Shown here in pieces: positions 35,141 to 43,408 of a stretch of DNA of 47,497 nt. Source of the stretch: a bacterium. Its GTDB lineage: Bacteria > Patescibacteriota > Saccharimonadia > Saccharimonadales > Saccharimonadaceae. A program made the translations under genes and the position numbers. The notes under the pieces were generated by a model. It was not told the DNA's origin, made no database searches, and was given only the letters and a program-made list of their open reading frames with translations. Location: positions 1 to 47,497 of the forward strand of contig JAUIBD010000008.1 of NCBI GenBank assembly GCA_030427525.1, in the 5' to 3' direction. Position 1 is the first letter of the stretch. Each line of letters starts with the position of its first letter.

Positions 35141-36025
35141 CTAGTATAGCATAAGCGTTGTACTGATAGAGCCAACAAATACACTAATGATGGCGTGCCC
35201 AAAATAGAGCGAAATAATAAAGCCAATGATGAGTAATGGACCAAACGGGATGTGAGCCTTGCGCGACAACTTCCCCGTCAAAAGACCCGGCAACACTATC
35301 AATGTGCCAATCAAGTTCGCAAGAAACAGAGTGAGTAGCGCCAGCTGCCAGCTGCCTAGTAGTAGCCCAAGTCCGAGTCCGAGTTTTACATCTCCAAATC
35401 CTACCCATTCGCCGTTTGAAACAGCCCATAATACAAGATACAGCCCGCTAAGAACCAGTACCGCCAGCGCCGTATCCAGCAGGGCTTCACTACCGTTTGC
35501 GGCAAACAGCACGCCCACAGAAGCAATCAAGGCACTCACAGCGATAAATGGCCACATCATACTATCGGGTAGTAAAAACCATTTTGCATCATAGGCAAAT
35601 AAAATGACGAGCAGTACTAGTGCGATGCCCCACAACACTAGTAAAGGCCACAGCGGTACAAAAACAGCAGTCCAATACATATAAAAGCTTACAAACAGCG
35701 CTGCAGTACCAATCTCTATAAGTGGCTCAAAATACCCGATGGGTTTGTGACAGTAACGACACCTGCCTTTTGTTGAAAGCCAACTTACAAGCGGCAATAA
35801 ATCATACCAGGCTAGCTCGTGCGCACAGTGTAGGCACTGTGAACGATCTTTAGAGAGTGTTTGTTGCGTGAGCGGTTTCAAGCGACGTAACTCAGCCACA
35901 TCTACCGTTTCACCTTCAGCCTTATCAGACACCAGTTGTCGCGCCCTAAGACGCCACACCGTAGCACCAGCAAACGACCCAAACACCAGGCCAAGTGCGC
36001 CAACTACTATATATTCTAAAAGCAT
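35141..36025 (-). CDS. pilD: Prepilin peptidase
   Basis: PilD cuts the leader of prepilins after glycine and methylates the new N-terminus. I use ATG 36025 (294 residues), 6 nt after TATAAT (36032-36037), implying a leaderless mRNA. Signs are an N-terminal membrane helix with GSFAGATVWRLRAR, a cytoplasmic zinc-binding loop with two CxxC pairs (CLHCAHEL and CRYCHKPIGYFEPL), the catalytic aspartates near DAKWFLLPDSMM and in WVGFGDVKLGLGLG, and about seven membrane segments. It lies between pilA and the minor pilins. Confidence 0.94.
   Translation of the reverse strand: MLLEYIVVGALGLVFGSFAGATVWRLRARQLVSDKAEGETVDVAELRRLKPLTQQTLSKDRSQCLHCAHELAWYDLLPLVSWLSTKGRCRYCHKPIGYFEPLIEIGTAALFVSFYMYWTAVFVPLWPLLVLWGIALVLLVILFAYDAKWFLLPDSMMWPFIAVSALIASVGVLFAANGSEALLDTALAVLVLSGLYLVLWAVSNGEWVGFGDVKLGLGLGLLLGSWQLALLTLFLANLIGTLIVLPGLLTGKLSRKAHIPFGPLLIIGFIISLYFGHAIISVFVGSISTTLMLY
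35143..35148 (-). promoter_or_regulatory. Internal extended -10 before the minor pilins
   Basis: CTTATGCTATACT repeats the extended -10 pattern of other promoters here. It is inside the 3' end of pilD. Confidence 0.5.
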
Positions 36026-36031
36026 AGGCTT

Positions 36032-36037
36032 ATTATA
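36032..36037 (-). promoter_or_regulatory. -10 box of leaderless pilD
   Basis: ATGTATAAT, then 6 nt, then ATG (36025). There is no Shine-Dalgarno between. Confidence 0.55.
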
Positions 36038-36088
36038 CATTGAAAACAGGTAGCGCTCGCTACCTGTTTTCGTTTATTCTTACGGTTA

Positions 36089-36526
36089 CTATACTGATTT
36101 ACAGTACACGTCACCACTTTCAAGTTCGCCGAGTACTGCTGTTTGCTTTGGCGAACCGCGCTCTGCCGCATCAGCGTTGTCGGTACACTTGGCTTGTGCC
36201 CACACATCAACATTGTTTGCGTTGCTAACAGAATCAATCGTAGCACTTATGTTACCCCGTATATTGATATCTGTATATTCAGACATCTTTTCGACATAAT
36301 TATCGAGTACATTTGCCGATGTCGGCGGGTTACCGTTGTGATTCGATGTGTAGTCAGACGCTGCCGCTGCTACTGTACTGATATCAGTCTTGCGCGCGGC
36401 GTCTCGTTGCGAGCGCTGCAATGCCGGTAGTGCGATAAACACCATCAAGAATATTAATGCTGCTATTGCCAGCACCAGCACGACCTCTATAATCGTAAAG
36501 CCGTTTTGTTGTTTTTGCGTCGTCAT
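36089..36526 (-). CDS. pilA: Type IV pilin, major candidate
   Basis: The 145 residues begin MTTQKQQNGFTIIEVVLVLA; cleavage after Gly9 gives mature FTIIE with Glu at +5. The hydrophobic alpha1 helix continues to about 35, then RSQRDAARKTDISTVAAAAS and a compact C-terminal domain whose two cysteines (AQAKCTDN and DVYCKSV) could form the pilin D-loop disulfide. It is the shortest pilin in the cluster and has its own promoter (36577-36605), which suits the major subunit. The GTG 15 nt upstream is an alternative start. Confidence 0.85.
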   Translation of the reverse strand: MTTQKQQNGFTIIEVVLVLAIAALIFLMVFIALPALQRSQRDAARKTDISTVAAAASDYTSNHNGNPPTSANVLDNYVEKMSEYTDINIRGNISATIDSVSNANNVDVWAQAKCTDNADAAERGSPKQTAVLGELESGDVYCKSV

Positions 36527-36576
36527 ATGCGTTTGTCCCACCTTTCTATGAGCTTCGCGTGTTACTGCTTACGCTT

Positions 36577-36605
36577 ATCATACCCGCCTCGGCGATTCTT
36601 GTCTA
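36577..36605 (-). promoter_or_regulatory. pilA promoter
   Basis: TAGACA, 17 nt, TATGAT. Start near 36570, giving about a 44-nt leader. Confidence 0.55.
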
Positions 36606-36607
36606 GC

Positions 36608-37822
36608 CTAAGATAGATTTATGTTGTTTACCAAGCCATAAATAGGTAGTAGAATCGCCGCCACCAGGCTACCAGCCACCAGTGCCAGAACAACCATTAA
36701 CACTGGTTCAATGGCTGTAGAAATGGATTTTATCTCTTCGTCTAACTCATCTTCGTACACCTGGGCAGCTTTGCCCATCATCTCGTCTATCTTGCCAGAT
36801 TGTTCGCCGATATTGACCATTTGTGGCACAAATGGGAGGATGTATTCTTCAGGCTTCAATGCAGCTGAAAGTGCCTTACCACCTTTTACTTTGTCGGCTG
36901 CGCGTTCGATTGACTCTGCAATCACGGTGTTATTAACAGCTTGCGCGGTAATTTTCAGCATATCAAGCATCGGCACGCCCGTGTTCAGCAACGTTTGGCC
37001 TGTGCGTGAAAACCGCGCCATATACAGCTTGCGGAACATGCCGCCAAACATTGGTATGTTGAGTTTTAATGTATCGAGCTGCTTGATGCCGTTTTCTGTG
37101 CGAAGATATTGGCGCAGGAAATACACTCCGATACCAAGCAAAATCAATAGCAACCAGCCATAGTTCACAATCAGATTAGCCAAAAATACCATAATTTGCG
37201 TAATAAATGGCAGCTCTTGCTTAAGATCAGCATATAGTTTCTCAACCTGCGGTACCACGGCAACGAGCATGAATATGACCACGGCAACGATGACGAACAG
37301 TACGATTGCAGGATACACCATCGCTCCGCGTATCTTGCTCATCATAGCGGCGTCTTTCTCTTGCTGGGTCGCGATTCGCTTTAATGCCTCGTCAAGCGTA
37401 CCAGACGCCTCACCAGCTGTTATGAGCGCCAGGAATACATTATCAAACACGTCTTTGTGCTGTGAAAATGAGTCAGAAAGCGACTTTCCGCCTTCTACAG
37501 AGGCGATGACATCATCGATGATGCCTTGGAGCTTTTTGTTCTGCGTTTGATCGTGAACGGTACGCAAACTCTGCGTAAGCGGCAGCCCTGCTCCAATCAG
37601 TGTCGATAGCTGTCGGGTAAATACAACTCTGTCTTTCGTGCGAATACGACCGCTGAGCTTGCCAAGCAATCCACCGTCATCGGTGTCTTCTTTGATACTG
37701 TGAGGAGTGAAGCCCTGTGATAGCAACAACTTAGCGGCAGCACTCTCTGTGTCCGCTTGCACGGTTGCCTTTACCATCTTGCCGGTGGAAAGGTCCTTTG
37801 CTTCGTAGCTAAATCGTTTCAC
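36608..37822 (-). CDS. pilC: Type IV pilus inner-membrane platform protein
   Basis: PilC anchors the assembly ATPase to the membrane. The 404 residues open with RFSYEAKDLSTGKMVKATVQ and show two GspF domains (about 70-190 and 270-395), each with the GE-SG signature (ITAGEASGTLDEALKRIATQ and VNIGEQSGKIDEMMGKAAQV). Three membrane segments lie near 168-190, 215-238 and 375-398. It is 10 nt downstream of pilT. Confidence 0.95.
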   Translation of the reverse strand: MKRFSYEAKDLSTGKMVKATVQADTESAAAKLLLSQGFTPHSIKEDTDDGGLLGKLSGRIRTKDRVVFTRQLSTLIGAGLPLTQSLRTVHDQTQNKKLQGIIDDVIASVEGGKSLSDSFSQHKDVFDNVFLALITAGEASGTLDEALKRIATQQEKDAAMMSKIRGAMVYPAIVLFVIVAVVIFMLVAVVPQVEKLYADLKQELPFITQIMVFLANLIVNYGWLLLILLGIGVYFLRQYLRTENGIKQLDTLKLNIPMFGGMFRKLYMARFSRTGQTLLNTGVPMLDMLKITAQAVNNTVIAESIERAADKVKGGKALSAALKPEEYILPFVPQMVNIGEQSGKIDEMMGKAAQVYEDELDEEIKSISTAIEPVLMVVLALVAGSLVAAILLPIYGLVNNINLS

Positions 37823-37832
37823 CTATCGCCTG

Positions 37833-38900
37833 CTACCCTCTCATCAATCGTTCAAATTCAGTCAAATCTACAGCGTAGTTACGCGCTTCATCAAAGGTAA
37901 TTGTCCCTGCCTGTACCAAACTAGCTAACGTACGATCCATGGTCTGCATTCCCTGTTCGGCACTTGTCTGAATCACTGCGTCCAGCTGGTGGCTTTTTCC
38001 TTCACGAATAATATTGCGCACTGCTGGGTTCGCAATTAGCACTTCAGCCGCAACCACACGGCCACCGCCAATCGCAGGCACAAGCCGCTGCGAACAAATT
38101 GCCATCAGGATGTTACTTAGCTGAGCGCGAATCTGTGGCTGCTGATGCGGAGGAAAGACGTCAATCATACGATCAATACTCTGCGCCGCGCTGTTGGTGT
38201 GCAAGGTTGCGAACACCAAGTGTCCGGTTTCTGCTATCGTAATTGCTGCTGAAATCGTTTCAAGGTCACGCATCTCACCAATGAGCACCACGTCGGGATC
38301 TTGACGCAAGCTAGAACGCAGTGCCGCCGAGAAACTATAGGTATCGTAGTGGACTTCACGCTGTACTACCACCGATTTTTTCGATTTGTGCGTAAACTCA
38401 ATCGGATCTTCAATTGTAATAATATGCTGCGATTTTTCACTATTAATTTTGTCTACCAGTGCTGCTAGTGTGGTTGATTTACCGCTACCGGTTGGGCCAG
38501 TAACAAGCACAAGCCCCCGTGGGTACTCGGAAAAGTTATTCACGACTTGTGGCATACCAAGTTCCATCACGTTTTTTATTTCGTTTGGAATCAGACGCAG
38601 CGCAGCGGCAAGGTTGCCTCGTTCGTGAAAGGCATTTACACGGAAACGACCTAGGTTGCCAAAGGCGAAACTAAAGTCGAATTCTTTATCTTTAGCAAGA
38701 ATTTGCTGTTGGTCTTGGTCTAGGATGGCGAACACCAGTGCTTCCACCTCTGCTTCACCAAGGGGATTATAGCCAGGGATAGGTGCCAGTGAACCATCAA
38801 CACGAAGCATGGGCGGCAATCCGACTTGCAAGTGCAGGTCGCTCGCGCGCTTTTTCACTACTTCTTCTAGCAGGATTTCAATTCTCAGTTCTTGGCTCAT
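37833..38900 (-). CDS. pilT: Pilus retraction ATPase
   Basis: PilT powers pilus retraction. I start at ATG 38900 (355 residues), preceded by GAAGGGTGG; the longer frame runs into pilB. Signs are KRASDLHLQVGLPPMLRVDG near 17, Walker A GPTGSGKSTTLAALV near 132, the Asp box EDPIEF, LRQDPDVVLIGEMRD (Walker B) and the His box ATLHTNSAAQSIDRMID. The C-terminal motif that marks PilT reads AIGGGRVVAAEVLI. Confidence 0.94.
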   Translation of the reverse strand: MSQELRIEILLEEVVKKRASDLHLQVGLPPMLRVDGSLAPIPGYNPLGEAEVEALVFAILDQDQQQILAKDKEFDFSFAFGNLGRFRVNAFHERGNLAAALRLIPNEIKNVMELGMPQVVNNFSEYPRGLVLVTGPTGSGKSTTLAALVDKINSEKSQHIITIEDPIEFTHKSKKSVVVQREVHYDTYSFSAALRSSLRQDPDVVLIGEMRDLETISAAITIAETGHLVFATLHTNSAAQSIDRMIDVFPPHQQPQIRAQLSNILMAICSQRLVPAIGGGRVVAAEVLIANPAVRNIIREGKSHQLDAVIQTSAEQGMQTMDRTLASLVQAGTITFDEARNYAVDLTEFERLMRG

Positions 38901-38913
38901 ATTCCACCCTTCT

Positions 38914-40680
38914 TTAGGCCGTGTCTGCTGCCACGCGATTAACTTCTTCGAGCGTTGTAATACCGCCAAGCGCCTTTAGATATCCGTCCTGACGCATGGT
39001 AATCATACCTTGCTCAATCGCTTTGCGTTGTATCTCAGCACTTGTTGCTCTGGCAACGATTAGATTTTGAATTTCCTCGGTAACATCCATCACCTCGTAC
39101 ACACCAGCTCGGCCAGAGTAGCCGCGCGGTGTTTGCGGGGTGTCTTTACCTTTAACTAAAGTATAAGCGTTTTGCCCTGCGAGAGGCAAGTCTTTGTAGC
39201 CAAGATCTTGCGATATCGTAGCAATCTGCTCTTTTGCCTTTGGCAGCAAATGCCCAACAGTCGTCGTAATATTCTGCGTCTCTATAGGGTTAGAGTTGTA
39301 TACATCACGTTGTTTCGATACGCGACGCACAAGTCGCTGGCCAATAATAGTATTGACTGTACTGGCAATCAGGAATGGCTCTATGCCCATGTCGAGCAAG
39401 CGTGGCAGCACACCTGCTGCCGAATTGGTGTGGAGTGTACTAAATACGAGGTGACCCGTTAGCGCAGCCTGTACGGCTAAGTTTGCTGTTTCGCTATCAC
39501 GAATCTCCCCCACCATCACGACATTGGGGTCCTGACGCAAAATAGAGCGCAGACCACTGGCAAACGTCAGACCAACCTCTGCATTCACTTGGATCTGGTT
39601 GACGCCTTCCATCTTGTACTCGACAGGGTCCTCAAGGGTAACGATGTTGATACTGTCGTCTTTAATCTCCTTTATCAACGCATACAGACTGGTTGACTTG
39701 CCGCTACCTGTCGGGCCAGATGTCAGGATCATACCGTTCGGACGCTGGATGCCCTTTCTGATAGCACGAAGTGCGCGACCGGCGTAGCCCATCTCCTCTA
39801 GATCAAAGCTACTACCGCTTTTATCTAGCAAACGAATCACGACTTGTTCACCCCACACGACTGGACTAATTGCGATACGAAGGTCAACCTCTTTGCCGGC
39901 AACCTGTATAGCAAACTGGCCGTCTTGTGGAGTCCGGTGTTCGTCAATCTTTAGATTGGATAAAATTTTTATTCGGCTGACCAGCGCCGGTTCGATACTC
40001 TTTGGTAGCTGCATAATTTCACGCAAAACTCCGTCAATACGCACACGAATCTTGAGTGCTTTTTCAAGGGGTTCTATGTGCACGTCACTAGCTCGAGTTT
40101 TAGCAGCGTACTCAAGTATCGTACTGAGGGCTCGACTAATTGGGGAATCTTGTACGATCGTTTTTATATTGCCGGATTTCTCATCAGTAGCGACATCTTC
40201 CTCGGTCTGTACGGCAGCCTCATCCACGCTCGACAAGTCTGTTTTATACTGATCCAGAATATGTCGTACACCTGCCTCTGAGGCCATGAACACTTTAATC
40301 GGTCGCTGGATACGGTTTGCCAAGTAATCAACGGCCTGCACGTTGTTCGCGTCAATCATCGCAACAGCCAGACGATTCTGGACTTCCGCAAGCGGTACGG
40401 CCATAAAACGTTCAGCAATGTCGCCAGGTAGCAAGTTCAAAATCTTTTCATCGATAATGCTATTACGTAAGTTTACGTATGGTACGCCTGATACTTGGGC
40501 CGTGGCATGCGTGAGCAGCTCATCGTCAACCATACCCTTTTGCGTCAAGATAGCTAATATAGGCTGATTCGTCTTGGTCGCGTCTGCTTGCGCTTCAGCT
40601 ACAGAAGCCTCTGCAACTAGGCCTTCTTCTACCAGAAGAGAAAGTAGCTTTTCCTGTAGCTCGGTTGTTAGTAGCGCCAT
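38914..40680 (-). CDS. pilB: Pilus extension ATPase
   Basis: PilB drives pilus extension. The 588 residues have an N-terminal GspE-type domain (about 1-150), a linker with acidic residues, then the ATPase: ASDVHIEPLEKALKIRVRID, Walker A TSGPTGSGKSTSLYALI near 325, EDPVEY, LRQDPNVVMVGEIRDSETA and STLHTNSAAG. The tetracysteine zinc loop usual in PilB and GspE is absent: the region before YSGRAGVYEVMDV has no cysteine. Position between the PilM-N-O block and pilT is typical. Confidence 0.93.
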   Translation of the reverse strand: MALLTTELQEKLLSLLVEEGLVAEASVAEAQADATKTNQPILAILTQKGMVDDELLTHATAQVSGVPYVNLRNSIIDEKILNLLPGDIAERFMAVPLAEVQNRLAVAMIDANNVQAVDYLANRIQRPIKVFMASEAGVRHILDQYKTDLSSVDEAAVQTEEDVATDEKSGNIKTIVQDSPISRALSTILEYAAKTRASDVHIEPLEKALKIRVRIDGVLREIMQLPKSIEPALVSRIKILSNLKIDEHRTPQDGQFAIQVAGKEVDLRIAISPVVWGEQVVIRLLDKSGSSFDLEEMGYAGRALRAIRKGIQRPNGMILTSGPTGSGKSTSLYALIKEIKDDSINIVTLEDPVEYKMEGVNQIQVNAEVGLTFASGLRSILRQDPNVVMVGEIRDSETANLAVQAALTGHLVFSTLHTNSAAGVLPRLLDMGIEPFLIASTVNTIIGQRLVRRVSKQRDVYNSNPIETQNITTTVGHLLPKAKEQIATISQDLGYKDLPLAGQNAYTLVKGKDTPQTPRGYSGRAGVYEVMDVTEEIQNLIVARATSAEIQRKAIEQGMITMRQDGYLKALGGITTLEEVNRVAADTA

Positions 40681-40694
40681 ATGCCGTTCGCCCC

Positions 40695-40931
40695 CTACTG
40701 GCTATCGGCAGACTCGCCACCAATAGTTACGTCAACGGTTGGGTTAATTGCATCCTTATTGAAGATATTTGGATCTGGCGTTTCTACTTCTGTTGAATAT
40801 TCGTCTATTGTTTGTACACTTACTGATTTAGAGGGTGCTTTCAGCACAGGAATTGCGCTCACGACGCCATACGCAAACATCACGCTTACAGAGGCTATCA
40901 ATATAATCATCGCGATGTCTGACTTTTTCAC
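40695..40931 (-). CDS. Small membrane-anchored pilus-locus protein
   Basis: The 78 residues have one membrane helix (about 6-28, AMIILIASVSVMFAYGVVSA) and a short acidic extracellular tail rich in Asp, Thr and Pro. It sits where PilP is expected, after PilO, and overlaps it by 4 nt, but lacks the PilP beta domain. I call it only a small locus protein that may complete the alignment complex. Confidence 0.7.
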   Translation of the reverse strand: MKKSDIAMIILIASVSVMFAYGVVSAIPVLKAPSKSVSVQTIDEYSTEVETPDPNIFNKDAINPTVDVTIGGESADSQ

Positions 40932-41593
40932 GGCTCTACCTCTATTTCCGTTAGCTCAACCTTGGTCTCTGGTAGGAAGTATGTGTGCACTTCTCCACTC
41001 AACGTCACTCTGTTGTTCTGCTGATCAACCGACAACTTCACAAGGTCAATTGGTCGAATCGATTTTTCTAGATTTTGCAGGACTGTTTTCAAGGCGGCAA
41101 CATTTTGCGAACTAGTTGTCACGGTGAACTCATAGGCGATTTCACCGACATTACCAGCTTCTACCTCTGTCTCGACATTCAGCGGCGACAACGTTTCTAT
41201 CGATACGCCGTCAACGTTCAACAGTTTTTTCTGTAACGATGCTCCAAATGCCTCTGCGTTAGATGATGATGGCAGCGCGTCAAGAATGACCGAGACTGGC
41301 TCTGCATCGGCCGAACGAGGCGTTTCTTTCAGCGCTTCATTCGTGTTCAACACGCGTACGTTTGCTTTTAGTTCGTCGACGATTGCGTTGTTGTCTTTCA
41401 ACGTGCGAACCGTATTATTCTTTTCGTTTAAGATTTCTTGGTTGAACACCATTCGTTCAAACAAACTCACGCCAACTACTGCTGCCGTGCCCACCAGAGC
41501 CGCAGCGATAGCCACCCACATAAACATTGTTCGTCCAGCATTTTCAATTTGTTGACGCTTGCGAATTGCAACGTTTTTATCAGTAGCTGCCAT
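40928..41593 (-). CDS. pilO: PilO-like alignment-complex protein
   Basis: The 221 residues have a short basic cytoplasmic segment, one membrane helix (about 28-50), a coiled-coil stretch (about 50-85) and a ferredoxin-like domain (about 95-205), the PilO plan. It would pair with PilN in the inner-membrane complex. The start overlaps the PilN stop by 1 nt. Sequence similarity is weak by eye, so the call rests on architecture and order. Confidence 0.75.
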   Translation of the reverse strand: MAATDKNVAIRKRQQIENAGRTMFMWVAIAAALVGTAAVVGVSLFERMVFNQEILNEKNNTVRTLKDNNAIVDELKANVRVLNTNEALKETPRSADAEPVSVILDALPSSSNAEAFGASLQKKLLNVDGVSIETLSPLNVETEVEAGNVGEIAYEFTVTTSSQNVAALKTVLQNLEKSIRPIDLVKLSVDQQNNRVTLSGEVHTYFLPETKVELTEIEVEP

Positions 41594-42309
41594 TACTCCT
41601 CCGTTCCCCTGTTAGTAAACAGGCTAGTCGGGACACCTACGGCCGAGTCAGTCGCATTCTGGTTGTTTGGCGCTACAACCCGTCCTCGCTCAGAGGTAGT
41701 CGCAAATAGTTCGCTTGGGTACGTAAAGCTCAGTGTAAACCGAAGCACTCTACTGCCGTCGCTGGCTTCACCGTAACGCTGGTCACCATCTGTAATGTCG
41801 GTCGCAATCGGTAGTGCGTCTTGTTTTGTACCATCCTGCACATATTCAAAGGTAGTCTTCGCGATTGTTTTCTTGAATACTTCTAGCGCCGGATAGCCAT
41901 TCTTGGCTTCGCCTTCAATGGTTATAGTGTTGCTCTCAGTATCAAGCCCTAGCTGTGATATCGATACCCTGTTGGTGCCCGTTGGCACAATGGTGCGCAT
42001 AATATCAAATACGCGCGACGATACGTGTTTCTGATCGTGCAACGACGAAATCTGTTCAAGTTGCTTCTGTATGGTCAGAGTTTTCGACAAATCTTCAACC
42101 TTTTGCAGCTGCGCGCTTTCTTCGTCAATAGCGTTTTGCGCAAGCGTAATTGCAACCCCCTGCACCAAGAAAACGTATACAGCAAGCAGCACGACAAGTC
42201 CTGCAGCGATGATTGCTAGCAAAATAGAGATAGAAATGACGTTTCGTTGTTGTCGCTGCGTCCGCAGCAACTCAAGCTTTACGTCAGGAATAAGATTAAT
42301 TTCAATCAT
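41593..42309 (-). CDS. pilN: PilN-like alignment-complex protein
   Basis: The 238 residues begin MIEINLIPDVKLELLRTQRQ, and the INLIP segment is the conserved PilN tail that binds the PilM groove. A membrane helix (about 25-52) and a periplasmic-type ferredoxin-like domain follow, with a coiled coil near 58-95. It overlaps the end of pilM by 4 nt. Confidence 0.88.
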   Translation of the reverse strand: MIEINLIPDVKLELLRTQRQQRNVISISILLAIIAAGLVVLLAVYVFLVQGVAITLAQNAIDEESAQLQKVEDLSKTLTIQKQLEQISSLHDQKHVSSRVFDIMRTIVPTGTNRVSISQLGLDTESNTITIEGEAKNGYPALEVFKKTIAKTTFEYVQDGTKQDALPIATDITDGDQRYGEASDGSRVLRFTLSFTYPSELFATTSERGRVVAPNNQNATDSAVGVPTSLFTNRGTEE

Positions 42310-43355
42310 ATTCTGTTGCTCCGTTGCGCTAGCCCTACAGCGGTAGAAAATTCATGCATAATTGGCAGTAGCTGCTGCTGCTCGCTTTGCGATACGCGTA
42401 CTTTTTGCCATGGATTAGCAGGTTCAGCTTTTACGCCTGTCTTTGCGGCCACATATTCACCAAAACGCGGAATACTGCTGGCGTAGCCTGCTAGTAAGAT
42501 ACCGCCAACAGGAGTATTTGCATAGCGAGTCTGGAAAAACTTCACCGATTTTGTCAGCTCACTCGTAAAGTTATCGAGCGTGCTTTCCAAAGCGTGAAGC
42601 ACCTGGCCATCTAGACGATCTGGCGCAAGGCCAAATTTCAAAATAAACTGACGTGCTTGGTCTTCTTGCACGCTAAGATTCTGCACCGTAGCCTTGAGCA
42701 TTGAGTTCAGCCCAACCGGAATGGTTCGCACTAGTCGTGGCGCATCACCATACGTAATCGCGATGTCAGTTGACTGTTCGCCCATGTCTACTAGCAAGCG
42801 TGCGTCTGATACTCCAGTTGGCAACAACGAACGAATCATTGCTATCGGGTCGGGCTCTGCCGCGACAACATTCAACCCTAATCCTTCGATAAACTCTAGA
42901 CGATCCTCGGCATAATTCACCGCAGTACTCGTAAGTAACACCTCTTGCTGTTTCGGATCATGCAGTGATTGACCCAGTAGTTTCCAGTCTACTTTCGCCT
43001 CGTCGATCGACATTGGAATATATTGGTCTATCTGGTATTTAATCGTGCTTTTCAGCTCTGCTTCACTCATAGTCGGCACATCTATCACGGTCGTGAATGT
43101 TTTCTGGCTTGGTAGACCGATCACTACATCGCGAGTTTTTATGCCGCTCTGGCCAACGGCAGTCATAATGACCTCCCCTAGGCGCCGACGTGCTTCAGGC
43201 GAGTCAGCAGAGGTGGTTTTGCTATCGACCGGCGCGTAGCCATAGTGTAGTAAGCTCCAGTTTCCTTGGCCACTTGCGCCCAATTGAACAACACGCACCG
43301 CATTGGTACCAATGTCGAGTGCAAAAAAGTCGCCCACGCTTTTTAGTATTGCCAT
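42306..43355 (-). CDS. pilM: PilM actin-like ATPase
   Basis: PilM is a cytoplasmic actin-fold protein that links the PilN tail to the ATPases. I start at ATG 43355 (349 residues), preceded by GAGGGG with 4-nt spacing. Signs are FFALDIGTNAVRVVQLGASG near 9, KSTIKYQIDQYIPMSIDEA near 99, DARLLVDMGEQSTDIAITYG near 193 and GGILLAGYASSIPRFGEYVA near 290, the nucleotide-binding loops of the family. It heads the M-N-O block. Confidence 0.93.
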   Translation of the reverse strand: MAILKSVGDFFALDIGTNAVRVVQLGASGQGNWSLLHYGYAPVDSKTTSADSPEARRRLGEVIMTAVGQSGIKTRDVVIGLPSQKTFTTVIDVPTMSEAELKSTIKYQIDQYIPMSIDEAKVDWKLLGQSLHDPKQQEVLLTSTAVNYAEDRLEFIEGLGLNVVAAEPDPIAMIRSLLPTGVSDARLLVDMGEQSTDIAITYGDAPRLVRTIPVGLNSMLKATVQNLSVQEDQARQFILKFGLAPDRLDGQVLHALESTLDNFTSELTKSVKFFQTRYANTPVGGILLAGYASSIPRFGEYVAAKTGVKAEPANPWQKVRVSQSEQQQLLPIMHEFSTAVGLAQRSNRI

Positions 43356-43361
43356 ATTACC

Positions 43362-43390
43362 CCTCATTATACATAAGCACTATAGTCGAC
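43362..43390 (-). promoter_or_regulatory. Promoter of the pilMNO-BTC run
   Basis: TTGTGT, 17 nt ending GCTTATG, then TATAAT, followed by GAGGGG. It closely resembles the promoter of the large secreted protein (GCTTATGCTACAATTGAGGGG). Confidence 0.55.
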
Positions 43391-43408
43391 ACAAGCACGA
43401 GTTTCCTC

